Shown here: positions 1 through 6,173 of the stretch, piece after piece
How the letters are laid out: every line of letters begins with the position of its first letter
Position numbering within the stretch: position 1 is the first letter of the stretch
Source: Oligoflexales bacterium
Lineage (GTDB): Bacteria; Bdellovibrionota_B; Oligoflexia; Oligoflexales; CACXFL01
Assembly (NCBI GenBank): GCA_028282865.1
Contig: JANQHA010000550.1
Location: 1 to 14,035 of the forward strand
DNA length: 14,035 nt
Direction of reading: 5' to 3'
The notes under the pieces: generated by a model
Database searches by the model: none
What the model saw: the letters and a program-made list of their open reading frames with translations, nothing else
What the model was told of the DNA's origin: nothing
Position numbers and translations under genes: made by a program

Positions 1-228
1 GCCTAGCTGCAGTAAGTCGTTAACCAGCATTTTTGTTCTTCCTAGCTCGACTGATACTTTTAAAGGTACGTCGAGGATCATTTTTAGCTTTGAGAAGTCG
101 GTCCGTGCTAGCTTAGCACCCTGGCCACCATCTCCGCCTTCTCCTTCGGTTTCTTCACTGTTCTCGGCACCTGCTTCGTCGAAATCGTTGCCGAGCCCAA
201 AATCTTCGGTTGAGGTTTCATCAGTCAT
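1..228 (-). CDS. fliN: Flagellar motor switch protein FliN, N-terminal part (cut by window edge)
   Basis: The C-terminal part lies outside the window; 76 codons are visible. FliN forms the lower C-ring of the flagellar switch with FliM and FliG, on the cytoplasmic face of the basal body. The first ~40 residues are a Glu/Gly-rich acidic tail, followed by the start of the SpoA (surface presentation of antigens) domain. The stretch ILDVPLKVSVELGRTK near residues 51-66 is the recognisable FliN/SpoA opening. The ATG at 228-226 is preceded by AGGAAG at good spacing on the minus strand. It lies 27 bases after fliM in the same direction, so it is the third gene of a fliL-fliM-fliN operon. The variable acidic tail before SpoA is common in FliN. 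The family call is secure; whether the missing part is normal cannot be seen. Confidence 0.93.
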   Translation of the reverse strand, partial: MTDETSTEDFGLGNDFDEAGAENSEETEGEGGDGGQGAKLARTDFSKLKMILDVPLKVSVELGRTKMLVNDLLQLG

Positions 229-255
229 GGCTTTCTTCCTATCTTAAGCTATTGT

Positions 256-1236
256 TTATACATCTATGAGGGACTCTGTGATTTTAATGGCCCTGTTACC
301 TTTAAGTATTCCTGGTAGTCCTTTAAACTTTACGACGCCTTCAGCGAGAACATCTAGTGGCATGGTTGCATCGGTATCAAGTTGGATAATATCTCCAACC
401 TCTAGCTTCATTAAATCAGCGACCGTGATCTCTGCTTCGCCAAGTTGTATGAGTAAATTTGCTGAAGTATGAAGTATTTGCTCTTTAATCCGATTGATCC
501 AGATGAAGTCTACTTCGAGTTGCTCACTCTGGAACCCGACAGCTAGTTTTGATTTGATTGGTTCTAGTGTTGCGTACGGAATGACTATTTTTATGGTTCC
601 GGAAATTTTTTCTAGCTCGACATCAAAGGTGGTTGCGATAACAACATCAGATGGCGGCACTACGGCAACAAATTGAGGGTTAATTTCAGTACGGCTATAG
701 CCTATCTTGAGAGGATAAACTGGTTCCCATGCTTTTTCTAAGTCGTCAATTGCTGCTAACACAACTCTTCGAGCCATTTTTATTTCTATCTGGGTAAAGT
801 CTTTTCCCTCGATCTTTGTATAAGGCACATCGCTACCCCCGAAGAAACTATCGACCAGTGCATATAGTAGCTTGGATTCGATAACCATGACGGCTGCACC
901 TCTAAGAGGGTCTAGTCTGAGGATATTCAAGCAAGATGGTAATGGTAGTGAGTTCATAAACTCGGAGAACTTGAGAGGTCCGGTAGAGTTTACACTTAGG
1001 TTCGCAACTTTTCTGAGTGAATTTGACAACGTGACTCGGAATAGACGTATGAACCTGTCGTGAATGATGTCCAAGGTCGGCATTCGCCCTCGAATAATAC
1101 GATCTTGGTTAGAAAGATCGTATTGGACTACGCCACTCTTAAGACCCTCTCCGCCTTCTTCCTCGGACTCGACGCTGTTGTCACCTACTGCTGATAGTAA
1201 GGCGTCGACTTCGTTTTGTGATAATACTTGGTTCAT
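256..1236 (-). CDS. fliM: Flagellar motor switch protein FliM
   Basis: FliM (326 aa, normal length) forms the C-ring with FliG and FliN and receives the chemotaxis signal from phosphorylated CheY. Residues 1-17 carry the CheY-P-binding peptide (LSQNEVDALL at 5-14). An acidic linker to about residue 35 follows, then the CheC-like middle domain, with RMPTLDIIHDRFIR at 51-64. The C-terminal SpoA domain (about 240-320) pairs with FliN. The FliG-contacting loop reads FFGGSD at 131-136, where the usual form is GGxG, so the last glycine is Asp here. The start lies 11 bases after the fliL stop; the only Shine-Dalgarno-like sequence (GATGAG) overlaps that stop, which suggests translational coupling. 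Identity is secure from length, motifs and position. Confidence 0.97.
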   Translation of the reverse strand: MNQVLSQNEVDALLSAVGDNSVESEEEGGEGLKSGVVQYDLSNQDRIIRGRMPTLDIIHDRFIRLFRVTLSNSLRKVANLSVNSTGPLKFSEFMNSLPLPSCLNILRLDPLRGAAVMVIESKLLYALVDSFFGGSDVPYTKIEGKDFTQIEIKMARRVVLAAIDDLEKAWEPVYPLKIGYSRTEINPQFVAVVPPSDVVIATTFDVELEKISGTIKIVIPYATLEPIKSKLAVGFQSEQLEVDFIWINRIKEQILHTSANLLIQLGEAEITVADLMKLEVGDIIQLDTDATMPLDVLAEGVVKFKGLPGILKGNRAIKITESLIDV

Positions 1237-1247
1237 ACTTTATCTCA

Positions 1248-1895
1248 TCATTCAATTAATATGTCGGTTATATAAACTGCGTTAACAGGTCGTTCCATAA
1301 AGCGATTTATTCGAATTAATAACTCTCTCCTTAGTTGATCTTTGCCATCTGGTCCGAGTAAAAACTCTCGAGTCTTTCGGCTAGTGATACTTACAATGGC
1401 ATCGCGTAGCTGTGCAGCCCGGCTTTCTATCTCTGCTTTTTGCTCATCGCCACCTTTGAAGTTTAGGGCGACTTCAAGTCTGACGTAGTGGTTTTCTATT
1501 GGATTCCCTAAGTTTAAGTGGAATGTTTTAAATTCGTAGGTATGCCCTACTGCGCTGGCACCTGATTCAGCTTTTGCTTCTTCGGTTTCCCCGTCGGCAG
1601 CTTTCTCCCCTTCACCTTCTTTTTTTTCACCATCGGCTGCTTGTTCCTCCTCGACGTTTTCTTCGCCTTCTGGAACCTCACCTTCGGGTGTTTCTTCGCC
1701 GTCAGTGGTTACTTCAGTGGACTCAGGAGGAGTGTCGTCACCACTCATCAGAAAGAACGCCGCACCGCCTCCAACTAAGAGGGCGACCACAGCACCGATA
1801 ATAATAAAAAGCATTTTCTTGCTTTTTTTAGGCTCCTCACCTTCTGGAGTTTCTTCTGCTTTACTTTCTTCTTCTTGTTGTTCTTCTTCGGCCAT
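1248..1895 (-). CDS. fliL: Flagellar basal body-associated protein FliL
   Basis: FliL is a single-pass inner-membrane protein that surrounds the stator and supports torque. In 215 aa I see a Glu-rich cytoplasmic tail (1-22), a Lys cluster (23-27), one membrane segment (about 28-50), a very acidic low-complexity periplasmic linker (about 52-116) and the conserved FliL domain (118-215; FKTFHLNLGNP at 122-132 and RELLIRINRF near 190-199). The linker is much longer than usual and carries two AADGE repeats; the heptad EETPEGE occurs both in the cytoplasmic tail (14-20) and in the linker (67-73). The ATG at 1895 follows a GGTGGA site. As the first gene of the operon it should be read from the upstream divergent region. 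The call rests on domain architecture plus the fliM/fliN context. Confidence 0.93.
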   Translation of the reverse strand: MAEEEQQEEESKAEETPEGEEPKKSKKMLFIIIGAVVALLVGGGAAFFLMSGDDTPPESTEVTTDGEETPEGEVPEGEENVEEEQAADGEKKEGEGEKAADGETEEAKAESGASAVGHTYEFKTFHLNLGNPIENHYVRLEVALNFKGGDEQKAEIESRAAQLRDAIVSITSRKTREFLLGPDGKDQLRRELLIRINRFMERPVNAVYITDILIE

Positions 1896-1958
1896 ACCGG
1901 ATCCACCATGGAAAAATGATTACGTTAAACTGAATACGCAAAGACCTATATGCCTGTA

Positions 1959-1974
1959 TGCACGATTTGGGCCT
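1959..1974 (-). promoter_or_regulatory. Candidate sigma-54 promoter for fliLMN
   Basis: Read on the minus strand, AGGCCCAAATCGTGCA has the invariant GG (-24) and GC (-12) separated by 10 bases and matches 8 of 11 informative positions of TGGCAC-N5-TTGCA. It would place the transcript start near 1948, about 50 bases before fliL. Sigma-54 control of flagellar structural genes is common in proteobacteria. It is a single weak match by eye with no visible activator site, so it is tentative. Confidence 0.35.
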
Positions 1975-2073
1975 AAATACTTTTGCGGGTTTTGGAAGTT
2001 TAATAATACTGAATAAAAAAAACTTACTATCAGCGGGTTAATAAATTTGCGTTAATTATTTCAATTTTATAGG

Positions 2074-2100
2074 TGCCAAACTTCTGACGAAGTTGCCAAA
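2074..2100. promoter_or_regulatory. Candidate operator: inverted repeat inside a 20-bp-spaced direct repeat
   Basis: TGCCAAA occurs at 2074-2080 and again at 2094-2100, exactly 20 bases apart, or about two helical turns on the same DNA face. Between them is a perfect inverted repeat, AACTTC (2079-2084) - TGAC - GAAGTT (2089-2094). There is no T-tract, so it is not an intrinsic terminator. It sits about 60 bases upstream of the likely promoter of the gene at 2222 and about 100 bases upstream of the fliL candidate promoter, so it could serve either side. The regulator is unknown. Confidence 0.4.
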
Positions 2101-2159
2101 ATTTATATGACAGAAATTTGACGGGATTTCGGTGATACCTCGCTGAATCTATAGGACTG

Positions 2160-2188
2160 TTGAATCGAATTGTGTTAAGGGATATAGT
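2160..2188 (+). promoter_or_regulatory. Sigma-70-like promoter for the exported protein at 2222
   Basis: TTGAAT (2160-2165) and TATAGT (2183-2188) are separated by a 17-base spacer, the ideal distance, matching 4/6 and 5/6 of the consensus hexamers. The transcript would start near 2195, with a leader of about 26 bases containing the AAGGTGG ribosome site (2208-2214), 7 bases before the ATG. Confidence 0.55.
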
Positions 2189-2221
2189 ATTTGGTTATTA
2201 GAAAAAAAAGGTGGAATAATA

Positions 2222-3448
2222 ATGAATATTCAGTTGGTTTGGCTTTCCGTTGCAACGTTGTTTTTAAATCTAACGTCGTTAGCTCAAGCAGCTGGTTCGC
2301 CGCAACTATCTTACGACCTTGATTTAAGTTTGCAGTATTTGGATATACTGCAAAATCCTTTTTCCACTGAAGGACTTCAACAGCCTAATCAATTATCGAG
2401 GCTCGAAGCTGCCGAATCGAGAAGTTTGGGGCTTAAGCAGATGAGGATGGGGGTTCGGTGGGCGTACCCGGGGCATTCCCAGCTCAACCTAATTCTAAGA
2501 CCAGATAGTTCGTTGCGGGAAGATCAGGCTGATTATGACACTCGCGCAGGTACGGTCTACTTTAAGAAGCAGCCTGTTGAGTTGCTCGACGCCTATAGTA
2601 TAGATCTTTTGTTCCTAGATTCAGCAGTTCTTAGTTTTGGTGTTTTTGAGCAGATGGTTAGACAGCGCTCGGCTTATACCCACGAGCCAGAGTTTGGCCT
2701 GGAAGTTATACTTCCCACTAAATTTGCTGGTGCTTACCTACAGTGGCGGTTTGATAAGCATGATGGTGACTATTCTCAGCAGATGCCAAACACTGGCCTC
2801 ATATTTGACTTATGGGTCCATCAAGGTGCAGGTGATCGTGTTGAGCAGGAAGTTTCTAAAGACAAGACCCACGATACCGGGCCGGGGGCCAATGATCCTC
2901 ATTTGGGTGTTGCTGCTGGTGTCAGGTGGGTCCGGACGGCCTCTCATCGACTAGGCATTTTGCTTGGGGGTGGTGATAGTCACTACGTTGATAGCACTGG
3001 TGAGGGGAAAAGAAATGAGGTTTATGCCCGTTTATATAATGAATTTATGTGGGCCGTAGACTCCTATTTGGGGAAAACTAGTTTTGAGGTTAGGATTTTA
3101 AAAGAAAAGTGGACGGGCGATCAAATCAACCTTCCTTCAAGAACTCACCAAAGTGGCCGCTTAACTAACAGCCTGCAAGTGGTGCCGCAAGGCTGGGTTT
3201 TGTTAGGGTTCCACTACGGCCGGAGTAAATTTGACAGCAGTTTATGGGTACATGGATACCAGTTTGATTTAGGTTATCAGAAAGATTTAAGAAACGGCAT
3301 TGAATTAAGTTTGATTGCGGCGGAAGAGCGCCGAAGTCACCTAGAGCAGGGTAAAAGCCGCGGGGGTTTTGTACGAAACGATGGCACTAGGGAGCGCTCT
3401 GTCCGTAGGTTCTTAATAGAGCTAAGTTATTTGCTAGGCGGTATTTGA
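2222..3448 (+). CDS. Exported protein, probable outer-membrane beta-barrel (unknown family)
   Basis: I do not recognise the family. The 408-residue product begins with a Sec signal peptide: a hydrophobic run at 4-18, then SLAQAA with likely cleavage after residue 23 or 24. The remainder has no long hydrophobic helix and no cysteine. It consists of alternating polar and hydrophobic stretches rich in Tyr, Trp and Gly (for example VLLGFHYGRSKFD and HGYQFDLGYQKDL), the pattern of amphipathic beta strands. The end, LIELSYLLGGI, resembles a closing strand but lacks the terminal Phe of many barrels. The ATG follows AAGGTGG by 7 bases. It is 79 bases upstream of a cytochrome c lipoprotein in the same direction with no clear terminator between, so the two are probably co-transcribed. 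A porin-like role is inference from composition only. Confidence 0.75.
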   Translation: MNIQLVWLSVATLFLNLTSLAQAAGSPQLSYDLDLSLQYLDILQNPFSTEGLQQPNQLSRLEAAESRSLGLKQMRMGVRWAYPGHSQLNLILRPDSSLREDQADYDTRAGTVYFKKQPVELLDAYSIDLLFLDSAVLSFGVFEQMVRQRSAYTHEPEFGLEVILPTKFAGAYLQWRFDKHDGDYSQQMPNTGLIFDLWVHQGAGDRVEQEVSKDKTHDTGPGANDPHLGVAAGVRWVRTASHRLGILLGGGDSHYVDSTGEGKRNEVYARLYNEFMWAVDSYLGKTSFEVRILKEKWTGDQINLPSRTHQSGRLTNSLQVVPQGWVLLGFHYGRSKFDSSLWVHGYQFDLGYQKDLRNGIELSLIAAEERRSHLEQGKSRGGFVRNDGTRERSVRRFLIELSYLLGGI

Positions 3449-3527
3449 ATCTTGCTGTAAATCAGCGCAAATTAGGTATATACTGTGGGTTACCGTCAAT
3501 AGGTGGACTTAAGAGGAGTAGAGGTTG

Positions 3528-4004
3528 ATGCGGAATATTGCGATGCTAGCTGTTTGGTCGATATTTGTTATGTTCAGTGGCTGCCGTGGATGTACAGAGC
3601 AACATGATCCAACGGGCGATTGGAAGAAGTTTAAAGAAGAAAGCAAGCAAGCGAACCAGGGCGTACCAAGCCTAGAAAAGGACGGCAGTATCCCGGTCGC
3701 TGTCGATAAAAGTCAAGAGAGCTCAGGCTCGTCGGGCATTGACGGCAAGTACTCGACTTTTTGTGCATCGTGTCACGGAGAAAAAGGTGACGGAAAAGGC
3801 CCGGCTGGTATGGCGCTGAAACCTGTTCCGAGGAACTTTGTTACTTGGAATGATCCTTCAATTACAGACGAGTATATTGCTAAAATCATCAAAGATGGCG
3901 GACCAGCTGTTGGTAAGAGCGCGCTTATGGCCCCATGGGGTGGTGTGCTTAGTGCCGAGGAGCTGCAACAAATGGTAGAAAAAGTAAAATCGTTTCGAAA
4001 ATGA
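3528..4004 (+). CDS. Monohaem c-type cytochrome lipoprotein
   Basis: The product is a class I c-type cytochrome domain exported to the periplasm or outer membrane. The N-terminus is a lipoprotein signal with FSGC ending at Cys19. A flexible Ser/Lys/Gln-rich linker (about 25-70) leads to the haem site CASCH (Cys79, Cys82, His83), followed by GEKGDGKGP, typical of small soluble cytochromes c. Met134 in ALMAPW is the likely sixth ligand, and the C-terminal helix is at 142-158. It should carry electrons; its partners are not in the window. I chose the ATG at 3528, 9 bases after AAGAGGAG (3511-3518); a TTG at 3525 is the only nearby alternative and adds one residue. The next gene starts 10 bases after its stop. 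The cytochrome call is firm; its electron donor and acceptor are unknown. Confidence 0.9.
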   Translation: MRNIAMLAVWSIFVMFSGCRGCTEQHDPTGDWKKFKEESKQANQGVPSLEKDGSIPVAVDKSQESSGSSGIDGKYSTFCASCHGEKGDGKGPAGMALKPVPRNFVTWNDPSITDEYIAKIIKDGGPAVGKSALMAPWGGVLSAEELQQMVEKVKSFRK

Positions 4005-4014
4005 TGGGTGGAAC

Positions 4015-4353
4015 GTGTCGGATACGCAAGGTGAGCAACAACGACGTGAGCATTTCCGCATTGATTACCCTAAGCTAAACTGCGCTCGGATCGTTGTTCT
4101 GTCTCGAGAATTTCCTATCATAGATATTTCTCAACATGGAATTAAACTACTTAATAACTGCGGCTTTGACTTTCAGGAAGGCACTGAGTTTAAAGGTGCT
4201 GTCCAGCTCCTTTGTGGGGTAAGTGTCGTGGTATCGGCGCGAGTTTTAAGGTGTCAGGACGATGATATTGTGGTGCTATATCTTGACGAGGGTATCCCTC
4301 TAAAGCTTATGTATGACGAGCATCGATTTCTGATTAAAAATGTGCCCACTTAG
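4015..4353 (+). CDS. PilZ-domain protein (probable c-di-GMP receptor)
   Basis: This is a single-domain PilZ protein of 112 aa, presumably cytoplasmic. Both signature binding motifs are present: RxxxR at 11-15 (REHFR) and DxSxxG at 37-42 (DISQHG), spaced as in PilZ barrels that bind cyclic di-GMP. The rest is short beta strands (for example VSVVVSARVLRC). The start is GTG, 10 bases after the cytochrome stop, with GGGTGG just upstream, so it is probably translated from the same message. PilZ proteins often adjust flagellar motility, exopolysaccharide or secretion. Proximity to the flagellar operon on the other strand is suggestive only. Binding is predicted from the intact motifs; the target is unknown. 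Confidence 0.85.
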   Translation: MSDTQGEQQRREHFRIDYPKLNCARIVVLSREFPIIDISQHGIKLLNNCGFDFQEGTEFKGAVQLLCGVSVVVSARVLRCQDDDIVVLYLDEGIPLKLMYDEHRFLIKNVPT

Positions 4354-4374
4354 TCTAATCATTCTAAACCTTTG

Positions 4375-4397
4375 GACCTAGGTCTGTCGTACGACCT
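4375..4397. promoter_or_regulatory. Paired palindromes upstream of the first large exported paralogue
   Basis: Two perfect 10-base palindromes lie side by side: GACCTAGGTC (4375-4384) and GTCGTACGAC (4386-4395), with centres 11 bases apart, about one helical turn. A third GACCT at 4393-4397 can pair with the AGGTC at 4380-4384, so two mutually exclusive hairpins are possible in RNA. No T-run follows. The site lies 22 bases after the PilZ stop and about 80 bases before the ATG at 4479. It could be an operator, a processing site or an attenuator; I cannot tell which. Confidence 0.4.
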
Positions 4398-4424
4398 GAT
4401 ATTACCCGGTTAATTTAAAAACCC

Positions 4425-4451
4425 TTGATTTCCAGGTGCTTATTTTATAGC
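4425..4451 (+). promoter_or_regulatory. Weak sigma-70-like promoter candidate before the gene at 4479
   Basis: TTGATT (4425-4430) and TATAGC (4446-4451) are separated by 15 bases, shorter than the usual 17. The start would be near 4458, about 20 bases before the ATG, leaving room for the AGAAGG ribosome site. The short spacer keeps this tentative. Confidence 0.3.
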
Positions 4452-4478
4452 TAAGAGAAAAAATTAGAAGGTTTTAGA

Positions 4479-6044
4479 ATGAGGCCTATTTTTCTTGTAA
4501 TTTATGGAATTTTGTCGACCCAGCTGTTGTTTGCTAATGGTGGCTCCGCGGCGCGCTCGCACAGTTTTTTGACTGAGCTTGGAGAACGCCGGGGCTTGAG
4601 TCGGGTAACTGGGTTTAGCGACACCAGTCACGTGGTCGTGCATTTAGGTTATCAATACCAAGATTACGCAGATACGCGCGCTTTAGAACAAAGACTTAGG
4701 GTCGATATTGGGTCACGCCCGGTTGATGCGGTTCACGTTTTTTATTTGACTTCAAAAGGAATAGCTTCTGCTCTCTATAACATATTTATCGATGATGCTT
4801 TTAAAGATCATGGCCAGATTTTGGTTGTAATACCTGGTAGCGGCAGCGATGAACTTACTCATGCGACCAATAAAATTCCCGACCTGTATCAGAGAAATAA
4901 AAGTAGGTATCGCCATATACAGCTCGATGCCGGACACGAATGGAAGGACTTTATCCAAGACTTCGTTGTTAGGGTCTCTCAGAAAACATTTTTGGAGATG
5001 AAGACAAAAACGGAGGTGCTATTAAAAGAAGGTGGTCATAGCGAGCTTGAAGCAGTTTTAGATATTGTGACCCGCTCTAGGTTTCAAAAGCGCTTAGGAG
5101 AAATTGACGTTGAGTTAGGCATGGGATTGCTACCGGCACGCGGCGGCAAAGAAGCAGTCCAATTAGCCGCTACTAACCTCGTTTCGTTAAGTAAGCCGAT
5201 AAATCAGATTAACCGTTATGTCAATTTCTCGCCGCTGTTGTTTGAAGTCCAGGAAGACTCAAAATTCACTACAACCGATAATTTACAGCTTATAGAAGAT
5301 CAGGTTTCAAGCTTTCGATCCGGTCGAGCTCATCAATTGAACCGTAGCGAAATCTTTATTGAGGATTTGGAAGCAGAGGTAGTTTTGACCTTGGAAGAAA
5401 AGCTTTTGACTGTAGATTTGTTCGGCTTAAGTTGGCTTTACCAATATTTGGCGAATGAGCGCCTGGAGGTTGATATAAAGTTCAGTAATTATATCGAAAG
5501 CAAAGATGTAGCGATTGTCGCCGAGGATTGGGAAAAAGTTCCCTTCGGGGAAGGGCTTAGATTAACTGCTGAAATAGACCTCGAACCGCAGAGCTTAGGT
5601 AATCTGTCTGACTTAAAATATGAAGTCTCTATTTTTGGTGAGCTTTATGAAAGCCCACGGGTTGGTGGAAGTCCTTTTGATCGAACCATTGATAATATTA
5701 AGCTGATTCCCATAAGCCAGGAACAAATATCGCTTCACGGGCAGGCGCGCACTGAGTTAATAAAAAGTGAAGTAGAAGCGGTCGCAGAGCATATCAAGAA
5801 TCTCAAGTCTGCTTCTAAATTGGTGGACCCTTGGCTGATGCCTCGTAATGACAGCGAGGGAAAGCCAGCCTACTACCCGAAGCCGAGCGTTCAGAAATTT
5901 GCGAATCAAAGTGCCGCGGCTAATGCTGTGAACCAGTATATACCATATCTTTTCTACCTAAATGGTGTGTTTAAAGACGAGAGTGAGCAAGATTACATTT
6001 CCGCGAACAATTGTGTCAGCATATTTTCTAGTAAAGTTTATTGA
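4479..6044 (+). CDS. Large exported protein of unknown family, paralogue 1
   Basis: I do not recognise this 521-residue protein. It has a Sec signal peptide (hydrophobic 4-18, cleavage likely after LFA at 19) and no other membrane segment. Residues 30-57 and 181-214 look like two degenerate copies of one motif ending in (H/E)LG. Residues 86-170 alternate strand and helix (VHVFYLTS; QILVVIPGSGSDE; YRHIQLD), loosely like the second half of a von Willebrand A fold but without a DxSxS metal site. Residues 290-410 are beta-rich, followed by a charged helix (420-445). The C-terminus has QYIPYLFYLN (486-495) and then the only cysteine, Cys512, in NCVSIF. The start follows AGAAGG by 8 bases. The downstream gene at 6174 is a diverged paralogue with the same layout; both begin MRP. 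Envelope or surface location is inferred from the signal peptide alone. Confidence 0.8.
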   Translation: MRPIFLVIYGILSTQLLFANGGSAARSHSFLTELGERRGLSRVTGFSDTSHVVVHLGYQYQDYADTRALEQRLRVDIGSRPVDAVHVFYLTSKGIASALYNIFIDDAFKDHGQILVVIPGSGSDELTHATNKIPDLYQRNKSRYRHIQLDAGHEWKDFIQDFVVRVSQKTFLEMKTKTEVLLKEGGHSELEAVLDIVTRSRFQKRLGEIDVELGMGLLPARGGKEAVQLAATNLVSLSKPINQINRYVNFSPLLFEVQEDSKFTTTDNLQLIEDQVSSFRSGRAHQLNRSEIFIEDLEAEVVLTLEEKLLTVDLFGLSWLYQYLANERLEVDIKFSNYIESKDVAIVAEDWEKVPFGEGLRLTAEIDLEPQSLGNLSDLKYEVSIFGELYESPRVGGSPFDRTIDNIKLIPISQEQISLHGQARTELIKSEVEAVAEHIKNLKSASKLVDPWLMPRNDSEGKPAYYPKPSVQKFANQSAAANAVNQYIPYLFYLNGVFKDESEQDYISANNCVSIFSSKVY

Positions 6045-6117
6045 TTGTTACTGCTACGTTGGTCGACCGGCCAGTCGTTCACCAAAATAACTAAATAAAA
6101 GCAAATACTTAAAAAAT

Positions 6118-6145
6118 TAATTGATATTTTTGAAAATATTAATTA
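6118..6145. repeat. AT-rich inverted repeat over the promoter of paralogue 2
   Basis: Arms 6118-6130 (TAATTGATATTTT) and 6133-6145 pair with one mismatch, a G:U wobble in RNA. Seven T residues follow at 6148-6154. As RNA the stem is almost entirely A-U, so it would be a weak terminator for the gene ending at 6044. As DNA it is a dyad covering the candidate -35 box and spacer, so a repressor site is equally possible. Confidence 0.4.
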
Positions 6146-6149
6146 GATT
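6121..6149 (+). promoter_or_regulatory. Sigma-70-like promoter candidate for paralogue 2
   Basis: TTGATA (6121-6126), a 17-base spacer and TAGATT (6144-6149) match 5/6 and 4/6 of the consensus. The start would fall near 6156, about 18 bases before the ATG at 6174, with GGAG (6165-6168) as ribosome site. The surroundings are extremely AT-rich, which raises the chance-match rate. Confidence 0.4.
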
Positions 6150-6173
6150 TTTTTCAAAACTACCGGAGTCAAT

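Larger units (their letters stand above)
1896..2221. other. Divergent intergenic region between fliL and the exported protein at 2222
   Basis: This is 326 bases without a convincing gene. From left to right it holds the fliL leader with a sigma-54-like element (1959-1974), an AT-rich tract around 2000-2070, a compound repeat (2074-2100) and a sigma-70-like promoter (2160-2188) for the rightward gene. A plus-strand open frame running into it from inside fliL is the antisense of the Glu-rich linker and is not a gene. No tRNA or structured RNA was recognised. Confidence 0.7.

Noticed and set aside
1705..2016. Plus-strand open frame of 103 codons running from inside fliL into the divergent region
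   Set aside because: It is mostly the antisense of the Glu-rich fliL linker (Ser/Pro/Leu-rich product), has no ribosome site and ends without any recognisable domain.
3452..3484. Separate promoter for the cytochrome gene (TTGCTG ... TATACT)
   Set aside because: The spacer is 19-21 bases, too long, and the region is better explained as a gap inside one transcript with a small GCTG-N5-CAGC hairpin.
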